Source of the DNA: Parvibaculum sp.
GTDB taxonomy: Bacteria; Pseudomonadota; Alphaproteobacteria; Parvibaculales; Parvibaculaceae
Direction of reading: 5' to 3'
Length of the DNA: 48,269 nt
Assembly: GCA_030682415.1 (NCBI GenBank)
Contig: JAUXOE010000069.1
Location: forward strand, 1 to 48,269
Both the position numbers and the translations under genes were made by a program. Shown one piece after another: positions 32,987 to 40,794 of this stretch. The notes beneath the pieces are model-generated. The model did no database searches. It saw only the letters and a program-made list of their open reading frames with translations, and was not told the origin of the DNA. Within the stretch, counting starts at the first letter, position 1. Each line of letters begins with the position of its first letter.

Positions 32987-34638
32987 GGACTGCTCCTGAG
33001 CGTGCCGCTCGCGACCACTTCACCCTCGCGGATATACTGAAAATCAAGACGCGATCCACGCTTTACCAGCGTGAGCGATATTTGCTCATCCGGCTGCATG
33101 ACATGACGAAACTTGACACGGGACATTTCCCTCCCCTCGAAAGCGTCGCCCCACGTCCGTTCGGCAAGCAAAGCTGCGATATGGAGCTGGGCGACACCGG
33201 GAAGTATAGGTTGACCGGGGAAATGCCCCTCAAACCAGCGTAACTCGGGTTGTAACCGGAGTTCAAAGCGCGCACGTTCTCCGCTGATGTCACTCGCATC
33301 AATCTGCGGCAGTTCGGCCGAACTGAAGAGCGCACGAATGTCGGCAGCAACGCGTTTACCTTGCGCATTTTCGTGTATTCGCTGCACAAAACGCCAATAT
33401 CGCGGCAACTCCATTGGCTCAAGTCGATCTTTAAGCACGGCACGCAGATGCCTTGAATAGCGAAAGCGCCCCATTGTAGCGAGCGGCGCTTGATCGTTCT
33501 CATGCACGACAACGGCGGCGCCGAGAGCACCCTGTCGGGCCGGCAGGTCGATGACTGCAACATCGACGATGCTGGGCAGGTTCCTGAGCGCGTCTTCAAC
33601 GCGCTGCAGAGAAACCCGTTTGCCCTCTATCTTGACGATGCGATCAAGGCGGCCACCCAGCGTAAAGCGGCCATCCTCCAAAATGGTAACAGCGTCGCCC
33701 ATCGACAGAAATTCGTCATGCCCGGTGAATGGCGAACGCACGGCAAGAGCACCCTGCTCATCGGAGCGAATCGAGACATCAGGCAAAGTTGTCCATGGGA
33801 CGGATTTCCTCGTCTGCTGTCGCCACGCGACCCCGCCAGTTTCCGTGCTGCCCAAAACCTCAATCGGCGTGACACCAAATTGCGCTGCAGCAAATGCCGC
33901 TGCGTCGGTCGATAACGGCCCGCCGGATGAAAAAATAGCCGACGGCATATGCGGAAGGAGAACCGCTTTGGGGATACGGCTCAAATGCGCAGGGCTCGAA
34001 ACAATGACGCCATCCGGTTCGAGATGCCCGGCGATCGCTTCCCAGGTGTCGTGCTGTCGAGAAAAAAAACGGGCGCCCGTCGCAAGCGGCCAGAGCACAC
34101 GGAAAAGGATGCCGTAGATATGCTGGTGCGAGACCGTACCCATGACCATGCCTCGGGGCGCACCCCAGAGGCGGCCGAGTGCTTCGACCTCCGCCGCCAG
34201 CTGCCTCGTCACCTTCATGCAGCACTTCGGCTTCCCAGAGGAGCCGGACGTAAAGAATCCTATCCGGCCGTCCGGCACGGTCGGGAGATCCGCCGCCTGC
34301 AGGTTCTCCGCATAGGCGGACACCGAAATCGACTCGACCCCCTCAAGATCGCTGACGAAGGCGCCATGATGGACGCCGATCTCATTCAAATACTCACGCG
34401 CCGAATGGCCCGGCAAACACACGTCGCGGCCCGCAAGCAACGCACCGGCAAGCCCCACAGTGAAGTTCGCTGCATCTTCGCAATAGACAAAGACCGGACC
34501 ATCACCCCCACTCAGGCGCCCGGCGATTGACAGGGCGGCAGCACGAACGGCACCCGCTGTCGCATTTCGCGTTCCGTCCGTAGCGACTGGCATGTCGTTA
34601 GGCGCAGTCGACAGACGCTGCCACAAGTTCGCTGTCAT
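32983..34638 (-). CDS. apeHI: Fused acyl-ACP ligase (ApeH-like) and ApeI-type dehydratase
   Basis: A 551-residue two-domain protein from ATG 34638. The first 430 or so residues are an adenylate-forming ligase: P-loop FFTSGSSGKPKCCMKV (about 129-144), GSTETGGVAW and RFTLGGRLDRIVKIEGKRVS. It should activate the aryl acid and load it on ACP. The last 115 residues are a hotdog domain with RWFEGHFPGQPILPGVAQLH, including the HFPG and LPGV motifs of FabZ-like dehydratases; this matches ApeI, a separate protein in enterobacterial clusters. The start overlaps the membrane gene stop in TGATG. Confidence 0.9.
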   Translation of the reverse strand: MTANLWQRLSTAPNDMPVATDGTRNATAGAVRAAALSIAGRLSGGDGPVFVYCEDAANFTVGLAGALLAGRDVCLPGHSAREYLNEIGVHHGAFVSDLEGVESISVSAYAENLQAADLPTVPDGRIGFFTSGSSGKPKCCMKVTRQLAAEVEALGRLWGAPRGMVMGTVSHQHIYGILFRVLWPLATGARFFSRQHDTWEAIAGHLEPDGVIVSSPAHLSRIPKAVLLPHMPSAIFSSGGPLSTDAAAFAAAQFGVTPIEVLGSTETGGVAWRQQTRKSVPWTTLPDVSIRSDEQGALAVRSPFTGHDEFLSMGDAVTILEDGRFTLGGRLDRIVKIEGKRVSLQRVEDALRNLPSIVDVAVIDLPARQGALGAAVVVHENDQAPLATMGRFRYSRHLRAVLKDRLEPMELPRYWRFVQRIHENAQGKRVAADIRALFSSAELPQIDASDISGERARFELRLQPELRWFEGHFPGQPILPGVAQLHIAALLAERTWGDAFEGREMSRVKFRHVMQPDEQISLTLVKRGSRLDFQYIREGEVVASGTLRSSP

Positions 34639-35216
34639 CACGCCCCACCCTGCGACCGCACGCGTCGACGCACAGTGAACTCGCCGACAAAAACAAGCCC
34701 TGCGATTAAATAGCTGATGAAACCATTGTAGAGACCCCAATAAAAAAGATCGTTCTGGTACACGGTCCATGCGGCAATAAGGCCATTGAATGCAAAAAAC
34801 GTAATCCAGACTCCTGTCACCTTGCGCGTATAGCGAATGCCGCGCTCATCAAGATCCGGTTCGACAATGCGGGCAAAACGCTCAACCATGCTGGGGGGCT
34901 TGACGAGTGTGACGGTGAAGACAATGAACAAACCAGTACTCATGAAAACTGGGTAAAGCATTGCCGCCAGGTTTGGTGCGAAACTGCCGACGGCCAGAAC
35001 CGCGACAACAACAGCAATGAGACAAAGTGTCATCGCTACCGGAACGGGCACGGTCCGCGGCAACAAGATGCGCGCAGAAATGCAGGCCACAAGCGCAATG
35101 ATAATTGGCCATGGGCCAATCCACCGCAAACCGATTGCCGTCCCTATTGGAATCAACAGCATTGCGACCGTAATCGCAGTGTCCCAGGAATCAGGACGCT
35201 TGGGCGAGAAGCTCAT
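34638..35216 (-). CDS. COG4648-like membrane protein of the aryl polyene cluster
   Basis: A 192-residue protein with about six predicted membrane helices, for example AITVAMLLIPIGTAIGL, PIIIALVACISARILL, VAMTLCLIAVVVAVLAVGSF and YWGLYNGFISYLIAGLVFVG. Conserved charged or polar residues lie in VKPPSMVERFARIVEPDLDE and RKVTGVWITFFAFNG. Such proteins are constant members of aryl polyene clusters (the ApeG position) but have no proven role. It overlaps the ACP gene upstream by 26 nt and the ligase gene by one base. Confidence 0.83.
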   Translation of the reverse strand: MSFSPKRPDSWDTAITVAMLLIPIGTAIGLRWIGPWPIIIALVACISARILLPRTVPVPVAMTLCLIAVVVAVLAVGSFAPNLAAMLYPVFMSTGLFIVFTVTLVKPPSMVERFARIVEPDLDERGIRYTRKVTGVWITFFAFNGLIAAWTVYQNDLFYWGLYNGFISYLIAGLVFVGEFTVRRRVRSQGGA

Positions 35217-35442
35217 GAACCTGGTCGATAACATCGCGAACCGTCCGCACCGACCGAAATTGCTCCGCAGAGACCTTGCGACCGGCGAATTCCTGAAGTT
35301 TCAGCACCAGATCGACGGCGTCGATACTGTCGAGGTCGAGGTCGTTCGCGAGATGGGCGTCGAGCGAAATCTGCTCCTCCGGGATCTCAAAGAGTTCCAT
35401 GAGAAAGCCCTTCAGCGTTTCATAAATTTCATCACGATTCAT
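35191..35442 (-). CDS. apeF: Acyl carrier protein, ApeF-like
   Basis: An 83-residue acyl carrier protein. The phosphopantetheine attachment serine is in DLDLDSIDAVDLVLKLQ. The N-terminus MNRDEIYETLKGFLMELFEI is the first ACP helix. It is one of two adjacent carriers; in the characterised system ApeE carries the elongating chain and ApeF is the second carrier. The two are assigned here by order alone. It overlaps the other ACP gene by 4 nt. Confidence 0.9.
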   Translation of the reverse strand: MNRDEIYETLKGFLMELFEIPEEQISLDAHLANDLDLDSIDAVDLVLKLQEFAGRKVSAEQFRSVRTVRDVIDQVHELLAQAS

Positions 35443-35705
35443 GTTGCGGGACCCTGCTGTCGAGCAACAAATCGGGCCAGTTCTTTCACACTTGAAAAGT
35501 AACTCGCTAGATTTTCATCACTTGAGTCGATCTTCACACCAAACACTTTCTGAATTTCAATACCGATCTCAAGCGCATCGATCGAATCGAGGCCGAGCCC
35601 ATCCCCAAAGAGAGGCTCATCCTCGTCGATGTCCTGCATAGAGACGTCTTCCAGATTCAGTGTCTCAATAATCAAGCGTCGAATTTGATCTTCAAGCCGC
35701 TCCAT
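35439..35705 (-). CDS. apeE: Acyl carrier protein, ApeE-like
   Basis: An 88-residue acyl carrier protein. The attachment serine lies in GLGLDSIDALEIGIEIQ. The protein is acidic, with MERLEDQIRRLIIETLN forming helix 1. It overlaps the acyltransferase gene upstream by 14 nt and the second ACP gene by 4 nt. Both ACPs have the DSID motif, different from the DSLD of housekeeping AcpP, as is common in aryl polyene systems. Activation would need a phosphopantetheinyl transferase, which the cluster does not encode. Confidence 0.92.
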   Translation of the reverse strand: MERLEDQIRRLIIETLNLEDVSMQDIDEDEPLFGDGLGLDSIDALEIGIEIQKVFGVKIDSSDENLASYFSSVKELARFVARQQGPAT

Positions 35706-36468
35706 GGCCCACTTCCCCCATCAACCAGCCCGACAAATACTCGTTCAGGCGCCGCGCGGCAATCGAGGGCACAGACTCACCTATATATGTCTGGGTTTCA
35801 ACCAGTCCGTGTACCGTGATTGTGAAATGCATTCGGCGCGGCGGAATATGGTACCATTTCTGGCCTTTCATCAAGGTCGGTGGCTCGCATTTTATGGTTA
35901 CGAGCCGAATGGGCGAACCCGCCCTGATTGCGATATTGGCCACCCCGCGTTGCAGCTTCACAGGCGCACCGGGAACCGTACGGGACCCCTCCGGAAACAC
36001 GATGAGGTTGTTGCCGCCGGCGAGCGCCGCAGCACAATCCGCCAGCAGCGTTTCGGGGTCGCCGTCGTTGCGAAGGTAATTCGTCGCTGTGACAACGCCA
36101 CGCATGAAAGGATTGCGCCATATCTCCGCTTTCACAATGCATTGCGACCGGGGCATCATCGACATCAGCAAAACGACATCAAGGAGTGTCGGGTGGTTCG
36201 CGATGACAAGAACACCCGTGTCCTGCGCCAGCGCTTCGGCATTGTGCGTTTCAAACTCGATTACGCCCATCACAATCATGAAATTGCGATGTAGTCGAAA
36301 CATCGTGTGGACGAACCGTTGTGCATATTGAGCACGCGCCTCACGGTCCCGCACCACCAGGTTCATTACTGGAAACACGGTGAGTGAAAGTACGAGGCCT
36401 CCTATGCCAAAGAAGGAAAAGGAAAGACCCGTACCAAATAGCCTCCAGATATAATCAAGCCGCAGCAT
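35692..36468 (-). CDS. 1-acyl-glycerol-3-phosphate-type acyltransferase (ApeD position)
   Basis: A 258-residue PlsC-like acyltransferase. The catalytic NHPTLLD (HxxxxD) and FPEGSRT motifs are intact, with RSQCIVKAEIWRNPFM between them. One hydrophobic N-terminal segment (SFSFFGIGGLVLSLTVFPVM) anchors it in the inner membrane. It probably attaches an acyl chain, possibly the polyene itself, to a glycerolipid-type acceptor. ATG 36468 overlaps the CLF stop by 14 nt. Confidence 0.9.
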   Translation of the reverse strand: MLRLDYIWRLFGTGLSFSFFGIGGLVLSLTVFPVMNLVVRDREARAQYAQRFVHTMFRLHRNFMIVMGVIEFETHNAEALAQDTGVLVIANHPTLLDVVLLMSMMPRSQCIVKAEIWRNPFMRGVVTATNYLRNDGDPETLLADCAAALAGGNNLIVFPEGSRTVPGAPVKLQRGVANIAIRAGSPIRLVTIKCEPPTLMKGQKWYHIPPRRMHFTITVHGLVETQTYIGESVPSIAARRLNEYLSGWLMGEVGHGAA

Positions 36469-37219
36469 CGGTGTTACCTTCGAACGACCAGAGCGAACCT
36501 TGCGAACGCCAACGTAGCGTCTCAAGAGTTTCGCCCTGCAACCGTGAAATGATTTCCCGGGCCAACAGTTCCGCATGGGGAGCGTCGAGAACGTCGCCGT
36601 GTTCCCCGGTATCTTGGGTGCGCATCAGGGAGACGTGAGCGTGTGAATCTGCTTCAGCAGAAAGACGGAGCCCAAACGCCAATCCGCCTCTGTCAAAATC
36701 GGCAACCTCGCTATAAATCTCCGGCAGGGGGGTATCCACGAATATCAGCACGAGCTTCAGATGCGGCCGCTCGGCAAGGCGGAGCCACGCCTCCATAAGA
36801 CCCGACGACAATGTCTGTGTGCCGGCCGCGATAGCCGTATGGCCAATCCGTGTCTTGCGCGCAAGATCGAGCACCCCGGGAACGGTATTGTGGACCGACA
36901 TTGAAAAGCCCGCTGGCGACATTGGCTCCCCTTCGAGAAGCGAGGTAAGAAGCTGATGTGCAAGGGCGACATCGCCGTAGCGTGAACAGAAGACTATATC
37001 TGCATCGCTTTGCGGGGCCACACCCAGACCACAGGTAACCCCCATACGCGCAAACGGCCTTAGACGACGCCTCAGATTGACGGGGATATCCGTCTCCTCG
37101 ACACAATCGCCAAGTCGCTGCGCGGAAGCATCATCCGTCGGGAGCAAAATCGCCGCCCACGACTCCACATACGCGGCTGTAAGACCGGTCGGGACAGACA
37201 ACGTGCGGTCGATCTGCAT
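36455..37219 (-). CDS. apeC: Beta-ketoacyl synthase chain length factor, ApeC-like
   Basis: A 254-residue protein matching the short ketosynthase-like family found in aryl polyene clusters (PF13723 type). It has a ketosynthase N-half fold remnant with the block GFSMSVHNTVPGVLDLARKT, typical of the family, but no active-site cysteine of the KS type. In the characterised system ApeC is the chain length factor that pairs with ApeO. AGGGAGGG lies upstream of ATG 37219. It is 38 nt downstream of the first gene of the cluster, the only non-overlapping junction in the operon. Confidence 0.87.
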   Translation of the reverse strand: MQIDRTLSVPTGLTAAYVESWAAILLPTDDASAQRLGDCVEETDIPVNLRRRLRPFARMGVTCGLGVAPQSDADIVFCSRYGDVALAHQLLTSLLEGEPMSPAGFSMSVHNTVPGVLDLARKTRIGHTAIAAGTQTLSSGLMEAWLRLAERPHLKLVLIFVDTPLPEIYSEVADFDRGGLAFGLRLSAEADSHAHVSLMRTQDTGEHGDVLDAPHAELLAREIISRLQGETLETLRWRSQGSLWSFEGNTDAAA

Positions 37220-37257
37220 CGCCAGCCCTCCCTGATAAGGTGAAATACTGGCTCTTC

Positions 37258-37722
37258 TCAGTCTGCCAGTCTGACGACTTCGCCCTTGAGCGTGACACCC
37301 GACATCAGGAAGCCGATATGGCACTCGTAGTGCGTGTCGCTCTTAACTTCGTTCGAACGAAAATAGCTGCGAATATTGACGACGGCGTTGCCGCCCATCT
37401 GATTTGCACGCTCCTGAAGCCCAATGAAACTCGAGAGCGCCACGCGTTGGCATGTCACTTCGTCGGACTTGGCGAAGGCATTGGTCCGCTTGTTCGAAAC
37501 AATTTCGCCAAAGGACTGCGTGACTTGCGGATGCCCTGTATCACCAAAGTAGAAGGCAACCGAGCCATTCAAAGCGGATTGGGCGTCTGGCGTCGCAAGA
37601 GCCAAATCTACCGGCATCATCACAACCTTGTCAGCGGCATGCGCAGACGCAATGCCAAGCCCAAGAAACAGAGACGAAACCGCAACCGCGAATCGTAATT
37701 GAGAACTGAACCCCCTGCTCAT
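37258..37722 (-). CDS. Small exported protein, YbjQ/excinuclease-like family, first gene of the cluster
   Basis: A 154-residue exported protein. ATG 37722 (AGGGGGGAAG upstream) gives MSRGFSSQLRFAVAVSSLFL, a signal peptide cut near AHA-AD. The mature part includes VTCQRVALSSFIGLQERANQ, MGGNAVVNIRSYFRSNE and HYECHIGFLMSGVTLKGEVV. These features resemble small periplasmic proteins that databases sometimes label excinuclease subunit and that recur in aryl polyene clusters; the excinuclease label is misleading. Two cysteines may form a disulfide. Function is unknown. Confidence 0.78.
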   Translation of the reverse strand: MSRGFSSQLRFAVAVSSLFLGLGIASAHAADKVVMMPVDLALATPDAQSALNGSVAFYFGDTGHPQVTQSFGEIVSNKRTNAFAKSDEVTCQRVALSSFIGLQERANQMGGNAVVNIRSYFRSNEVKSDTHYECHIGFLMSGVTLKGEVVRLAD

Positions 37723-37872
37723 GCACTTCCCCCCTGCGGCCGAACTGTCGAACATCCGCTCAACCTCTGGTAGAAAATGGAAAATTTCAAGCTGTTAATC
37801 ATCGCTCGAAGGAGCGGCGCAACGCCCGAACGGCCCGGTTGATTTTATTGATGTCTGGGACCCGGACCGCCG

Positions 37873-37887
37873 AGGCGCATGGCGCCT
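37873..37887. other. Inverted repeat in the region upstream of the aryl polyene operon
   Basis: AGGCGC (37873-37878) and GCGCCT (37882-37887) form a perfect 6-bp inverted repeat around ATG. It lies in the 243-nt gap between tRNA-Ser and the first cluster gene. It could be an operator or a weak hairpin after the tRNA. No T-run follows. I could not place a convincing promoter for the operon in this gap. Confidence 0.3.
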
Positions 37888-37965
37888 GCCCCCGCCCGAG
37901 GCCGCCGGAGCGCGGAAATCCTTCCACAGAAAATATCAACTAAATCAAATGCTTATCTTGCGGAT

Positions 37966-38058
37966 TGGCGGAGAGGATGGGATTCGAACCCACGGTACAG
38001 CTTTACACTGTACAACGGTTTAGCAAACCGCCGCCTTCAGCCACTCGGCCACCTCTCC
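37966..38058 (-). tRNA. tRNA-Ser (anticodon GCT)
   Basis: The minus strand folds as a class II tRNA of 93 nt: acceptor GGAGAGG pairs with CCTCTCC, the T-loop is GGTTCGAATCC, the anticodon loop is TTGCTAA with GCT (reading AGC/AGU), and there is a long variable arm (TTGTACAGTGTAAAGCTGTAC) typical of Ser. The CCA end is encoded. It lies 244 nt upstream of the first aryl polyene gene on the same strand. Confidence 0.97.
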
Positions 38059-38067
38059 GGTCCCCCG

Positions 38068-38096
38068 TGTATGCCCAAGATCGGGCCCCGCTTCAA
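38068..38096 (-). promoter_or_regulatory. Candidate promoter of tRNA-Ser
   Basis: On the minus strand TTGAAG (38091-38096) and CATACA (38068-38073) are separated by 17 nt. The distance from the -10 box to the mature tRNA 5' end is about 9 nt, as expected for a tRNA gene. The -10 match is only partial. Confidence 0.45.
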
Positions 38097-38130
38097 GCGA
38101 GATATCCGTCCCGCCCCTGGTGGGCCGCCC

Positions 38131-39036
38131 TTAGCGTCCCGATTTGCCGTGATATCGGATCAACCCCTCTTGGGCGACCGAAGCAACGAGCTGACCCGCC
38201 CGCGTATAAATGCTGCCCCGGTTGAATCCACGCGCACCCGATGCCGACGGGCTGTCTTGCGTGTAGAGCAGCCATTCATCGCTGCGGAACGGCGCATGAA
38301 ACCACATCGCATGATCGAGACTGGCCGTCTGCAGCTTCCCCGAGAGCCAACTCACGCCATGCGGCCTGATGCAGGTATCGAGCAACGTCATATCGGACGC
38401 ATAGGCCGTTATGCACTGATGCAGGGCCGGACTATCGCCGACCTGCTTGCGGGCCCGGAACCAGACATGCTGCATCGGCTCCATCGGCGACGGGTCGATA
38501 TAGTCCTGCGGGTTGACCGGTCGAATTTCGATTGGCCGTGGCCTGGCAAAATGCTTGGCGATTTCAGGCGGCAGCCTGCCCTCGATGGCTTTCCGCAATT
38601 CGCGTTCGTTCGGCAGATCTTCCGGTGCCGGCACATCGGGCATCGTCGCCTGATGCTCAAAGCCCGTTTCCGGCACCTGGAACGAAGCCGCCAGATTGAA
38701 TATCTGCTTGCCATGCTGGATTGCCACCACACGCCGCGTGGTGAAGCTCTTGCCGTCGCGCGAACGATCGACTTCGTAGAGGATCGGAATTTTCGGATCG
38801 CCCGGCCGGATGAAGTAGGCATGCAGTGAATGGCATATTCGCGCGTCGACAGTCCGGTACGCTGCGACCAGCGCCTGCCCGATTACCTGCCCGCCGAACA
38901 CACGCTGCCAGCTCACATCTGGACTGTGGCCGCGAAACAGGTTCACTTCGATCTGCTCGAGATCGAGTATTTGAATGAGGTCTTCGACCGCATTTGTGTC
39001 GGCGCTCGGACCGTTGTTGGCGGAATTGTCGGTCAT
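38131..39036 (-). CDS. tesB: Acyl-CoA thioesterase II (TesB)
   Basis: Hydrolyses fatty acyl-CoA to free fatty acid and CoA. The 301-residue protein has two hotdog halves. The first has RVFGGQVIGQALVAAYRT and SLHAYFIRPGDPKIPILYEV; the second has SLDHAMWFHAPFRSDEWLLY with the catalytic Asp, and SGARGFNRGSIYTRAGQLVA. This is the normal TesB layout and length. It lies upstream of tRNA-Ser and is the nearest gene on that side of the aryl polyene cluster; no functional link is implied. Confidence 0.95.
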   Translation of the reverse strand: MTDNSANNGPSADTNAVEDLIQILDLEQIEVNLFRGHSPDVSWQRVFGGQVIGQALVAAYRTVDARICHSLHAYFIRPGDPKIPILYEVDRSRDGKSFTTRRVVAIQHGKQIFNLAASFQVPETGFEHQATMPDVPAPEDLPNERELRKAIEGRLPPEIAKHFARPRPIEIRPVNPQDYIDPSPMEPMQHVWFRARKQVGDSPALHQCITAYASDMTLLDTCIRPHGVSWLSGKLQTASLDHAMWFHAPFRSDEWLLYTQDSPSASGARGFNRGSIYTRAGQLVASVAQEGLIRYHGKSGR

Positions 39037-39147
39037 GGGCCCGGTCTCTCCTGTCGCACGACGCTGGCGAAAAGCCGGAACATAAGCGCCAGCCGCAGAG
39101 CTGTCACCGTCTTTGGAGAAAGAGATAGAACGAATCGACCCGGAAGA

Positions 39148-39417
39148 TTACTGGCTGGCCAGCCATTCGCGCGCCTGGCGCTGGGCTTCCGCGATCTGGG
39201 TTGGCGTCATTTCGACGGTGAGTTCGGCTCTGCACATCCGCGCCGCGTCGCTGCCTTTCATCGCTGCCAGATTGAACCACTTATGCGCGGTCACAAGATC
39301 GACATCGACGCCCCTGCCGGTCGAATACATCAGGCCGAGATTGTAAAGCGCGTCGCACTTTCCACCCTCGGCAGAAAGTTCGCCCCTCTCGATCTCGTCG
39401 AGCTGCATACGCGCCAT
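39148..39417 (-). CDS. Small Sel1-repeat protein
   Basis: An 89-residue protein with one clear Sel1-like repeat: CDALYNLGLMYSTGRGVDVD and LVTAHKWFNLAAMKGSDAAR, where the A..LG.MY..G.GV pattern and the W.. AA..G block are diagnostic. Such repeats mediate protein contacts. It has no signal peptide. GAGGAGG lies upstream of ATG 39417. The function is unknown; the C-terminus (EMTPTQIAEAQRQAREWLAS) is helical. Confidence 0.85.
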   Translation of the reverse strand: MARMQLDEIERGELSAEGGKCDALYNLGLMYSTGRGVDVDLVTAHKWFNLAAMKGSDAARMCRAELTVEMTPTQIAEAQRQAREWLASQ

Positions 39418-39583
39418 CCTGGTTCCTCCTCAAAGGAACGGCGCGCCCCGGCCCATTGCCCTTCTGCGCCTGCCGTTCATCGAAGAAGCAAGGAAACCCC
39501 CTTGCCCATGGAACCACTTTCCATGACCCCCCTGAAAAAATGGTTAACGTCTGACTCACCAAAACCGGCCGGCGCGGTGCCGT

Positions 39584-40216
39584 TCAGACTTTCGGCACGG
39601 CCATGCCGCGTTGCACACCGGGCCGTGCGCCGACCTCGGCCAGCCAGCGCCGCACATTGTCCGCCTCGCCGACAACCTCGGGCTTCAGTCCGGCAATCAG
39701 GTCGAGCGCAGGCGCAATCCACGGATAGGTAATCATGTCGGCGATCGAATAGTCGCCGCCGAGGAATGGCGCTTCAGCAAGCCGCTTGTCGAGAACGGTA
39801 ATCAGCCGTGCCGCTTCGCTTGCATAACGGTCGATTGCATAGGGAATCTTTTCGGGTGCCATATTGGCGAAGTGGTTGAGCTGCCCGAACATCGGGCCAA
39901 CCCCGCTCATCTGCCACATCAGCCATTCAAGCGTCTTGGCCCGCTGCGCGCCCTTGACGGCCAGAAACTTGCCGGTCTTTTCGGCGAGATAGATCAGGAT
40001 CGCCCCGGACTCGAAAACCGGAAGCGGGCCGTCATCGGCGTCATGATCGACAATCGCCGGAATGCGGTTGTTCGGGCTGATTTGAAGGAATCCCGGCGCG
40101 AACTGCTCCGCCTTGCCGATATTGACCGGATACACCTCATAGGCGAGCCCGGCCTCCTCCAGCATGATGGAGACCTTGCGCCCGTTGGGTGTCGTCCAGG
40201 TATAGAGATCGATCAT
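39584..40216 (-). CDS. Glutathione S-transferase, YfcG/Nu-class-like
   Basis: A 210-residue cytosolic GST. The thioredoxin-like N-domain has MIDLYTWTTPNGRKVSIMLE, followed by the cis-Pro motif NNRIPAIVDHD and the GSH-binding FESGAILIYLAEKTG. The helical C-domain has EWLMWQMSGVGPMFGQLNHF and the N-capping SIADMITYPW. The TxPNGxKV motif and the QMSGVGPMFGQ block fit the YfcG-like disulfide-bond oxidoreductase group. A decayed relative lies 0.6 kb upstream at 40795-41284. Confidence 0.94.
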   Translation of the reverse strand: MIDLYTWTTPNGRKVSIMLEEAGLAYEVYPVNIGKAEQFAPGFLQISPNNRIPAIVDHDADDGPLPVFESGAILIYLAEKTGKFLAVKGAQRAKTLEWLMWQMSGVGPMFGQLNHFANMAPEKIPYAIDRYASEAARLITVLDKRLAEAPFLGGDYSIADMITYPWIAPALDLIAGLKPEVVGEADNVRRWLAEVGARPGVQRGMAVPKV

Positions 40217-40319
40217 GCGTCCCCGTCATTCGCATATGCGAGAATCCGCAAGCTGCGCTCCCGCCGGTTGATGGTCGACGGCATATAGGAACCATGCGGG
40301 GTGAAGTCGAGGCAGAAGA

Positions 40320-40670
40320 TCAGTAGGCGACCGTCACCTCTACGTGATGATGCCGGTGTTTCTCGCAGACATAGGGCACGACGCGATATTCGCCGGCGGC
40401 AAGCCTGGTGCCAACCGCCATGTCCGCAACCAGAAAGTCGCCGACAGTTCGCCCTTCCGCATCTCGGATCGAAAAGCCATAGGTGCCGTACATGACCCGG
40501 ACGACAGTACCGTCGCGCGGTACCACAAGCGCCCGGCCCCAGAGGTTCTCGGTACCATAGGCGTCTTTCTTGACCATGCTCCCGGTGCCAGTCACCGTAT
40601 CGGCACCTGCGGCTTGCGGCACCAAGGCGGCCGCGGCCGCGAACAGCATCGCCAGCATGTAAACGCGCAT
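40320..40670 (-). CDS. Small exported protein of unknown function
   Basis: A 116-residue protein with a clear signal peptide (MRVYMLAMLFAAAAALVPQA, cleavage near AGA-DT). The mature part is beta-rich with TENLWGRALVVPRDGTVVRV, GTYGFSIRDAEGRTVGDFLV and a C-terminal CEKHRHHHVEVTVAY; the HRHHH cluster could bind a metal. I recognise no family. GGAGGG lies 8 nt before the ATG, and a 13-bp inverted repeat lies about 70 nt upstream. Confidence 0.75.
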   Translation of the reverse strand: MRVYMLAMLFAAAAALVPQAAGADTVTGTGSMVKKDAYGTENLWGRALVVPRDGTVVRVMYGTYGFSIRDAEGRTVGDFLVADMAVGTRLAAGEYRVVPYVCEKHRHHHVEVTVAY

Positions 40671-40736
40671 CGTTGAGTCCCTCCGGAATGCAAACAGCGC
40701 CCCCGGTTTCCCGGAAGCGCCGCCAGCTTAGCATAT

Positions 40737-40749
40737 ACGGACCGTCCGT
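40737..40749. promoter_or_regulatory. Perfect 6-1-6 inverted repeat, candidate operator
   Basis: ACGGAC C GTCCGT is a perfect palindrome with one central base. It lies about 67 nt upstream of the small exported protein's start, next to AT-rich TATATGC on the minus strand, which could belong to a -10 box. This is the position expected of a repressor site, but no matching regulator is in the window. Confidence 0.35.
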
Positions 40750-40794
40750 TAAGGCTGGTCCAGTAACTCATTGTGTGCGTTGCCCGAACAGGAC

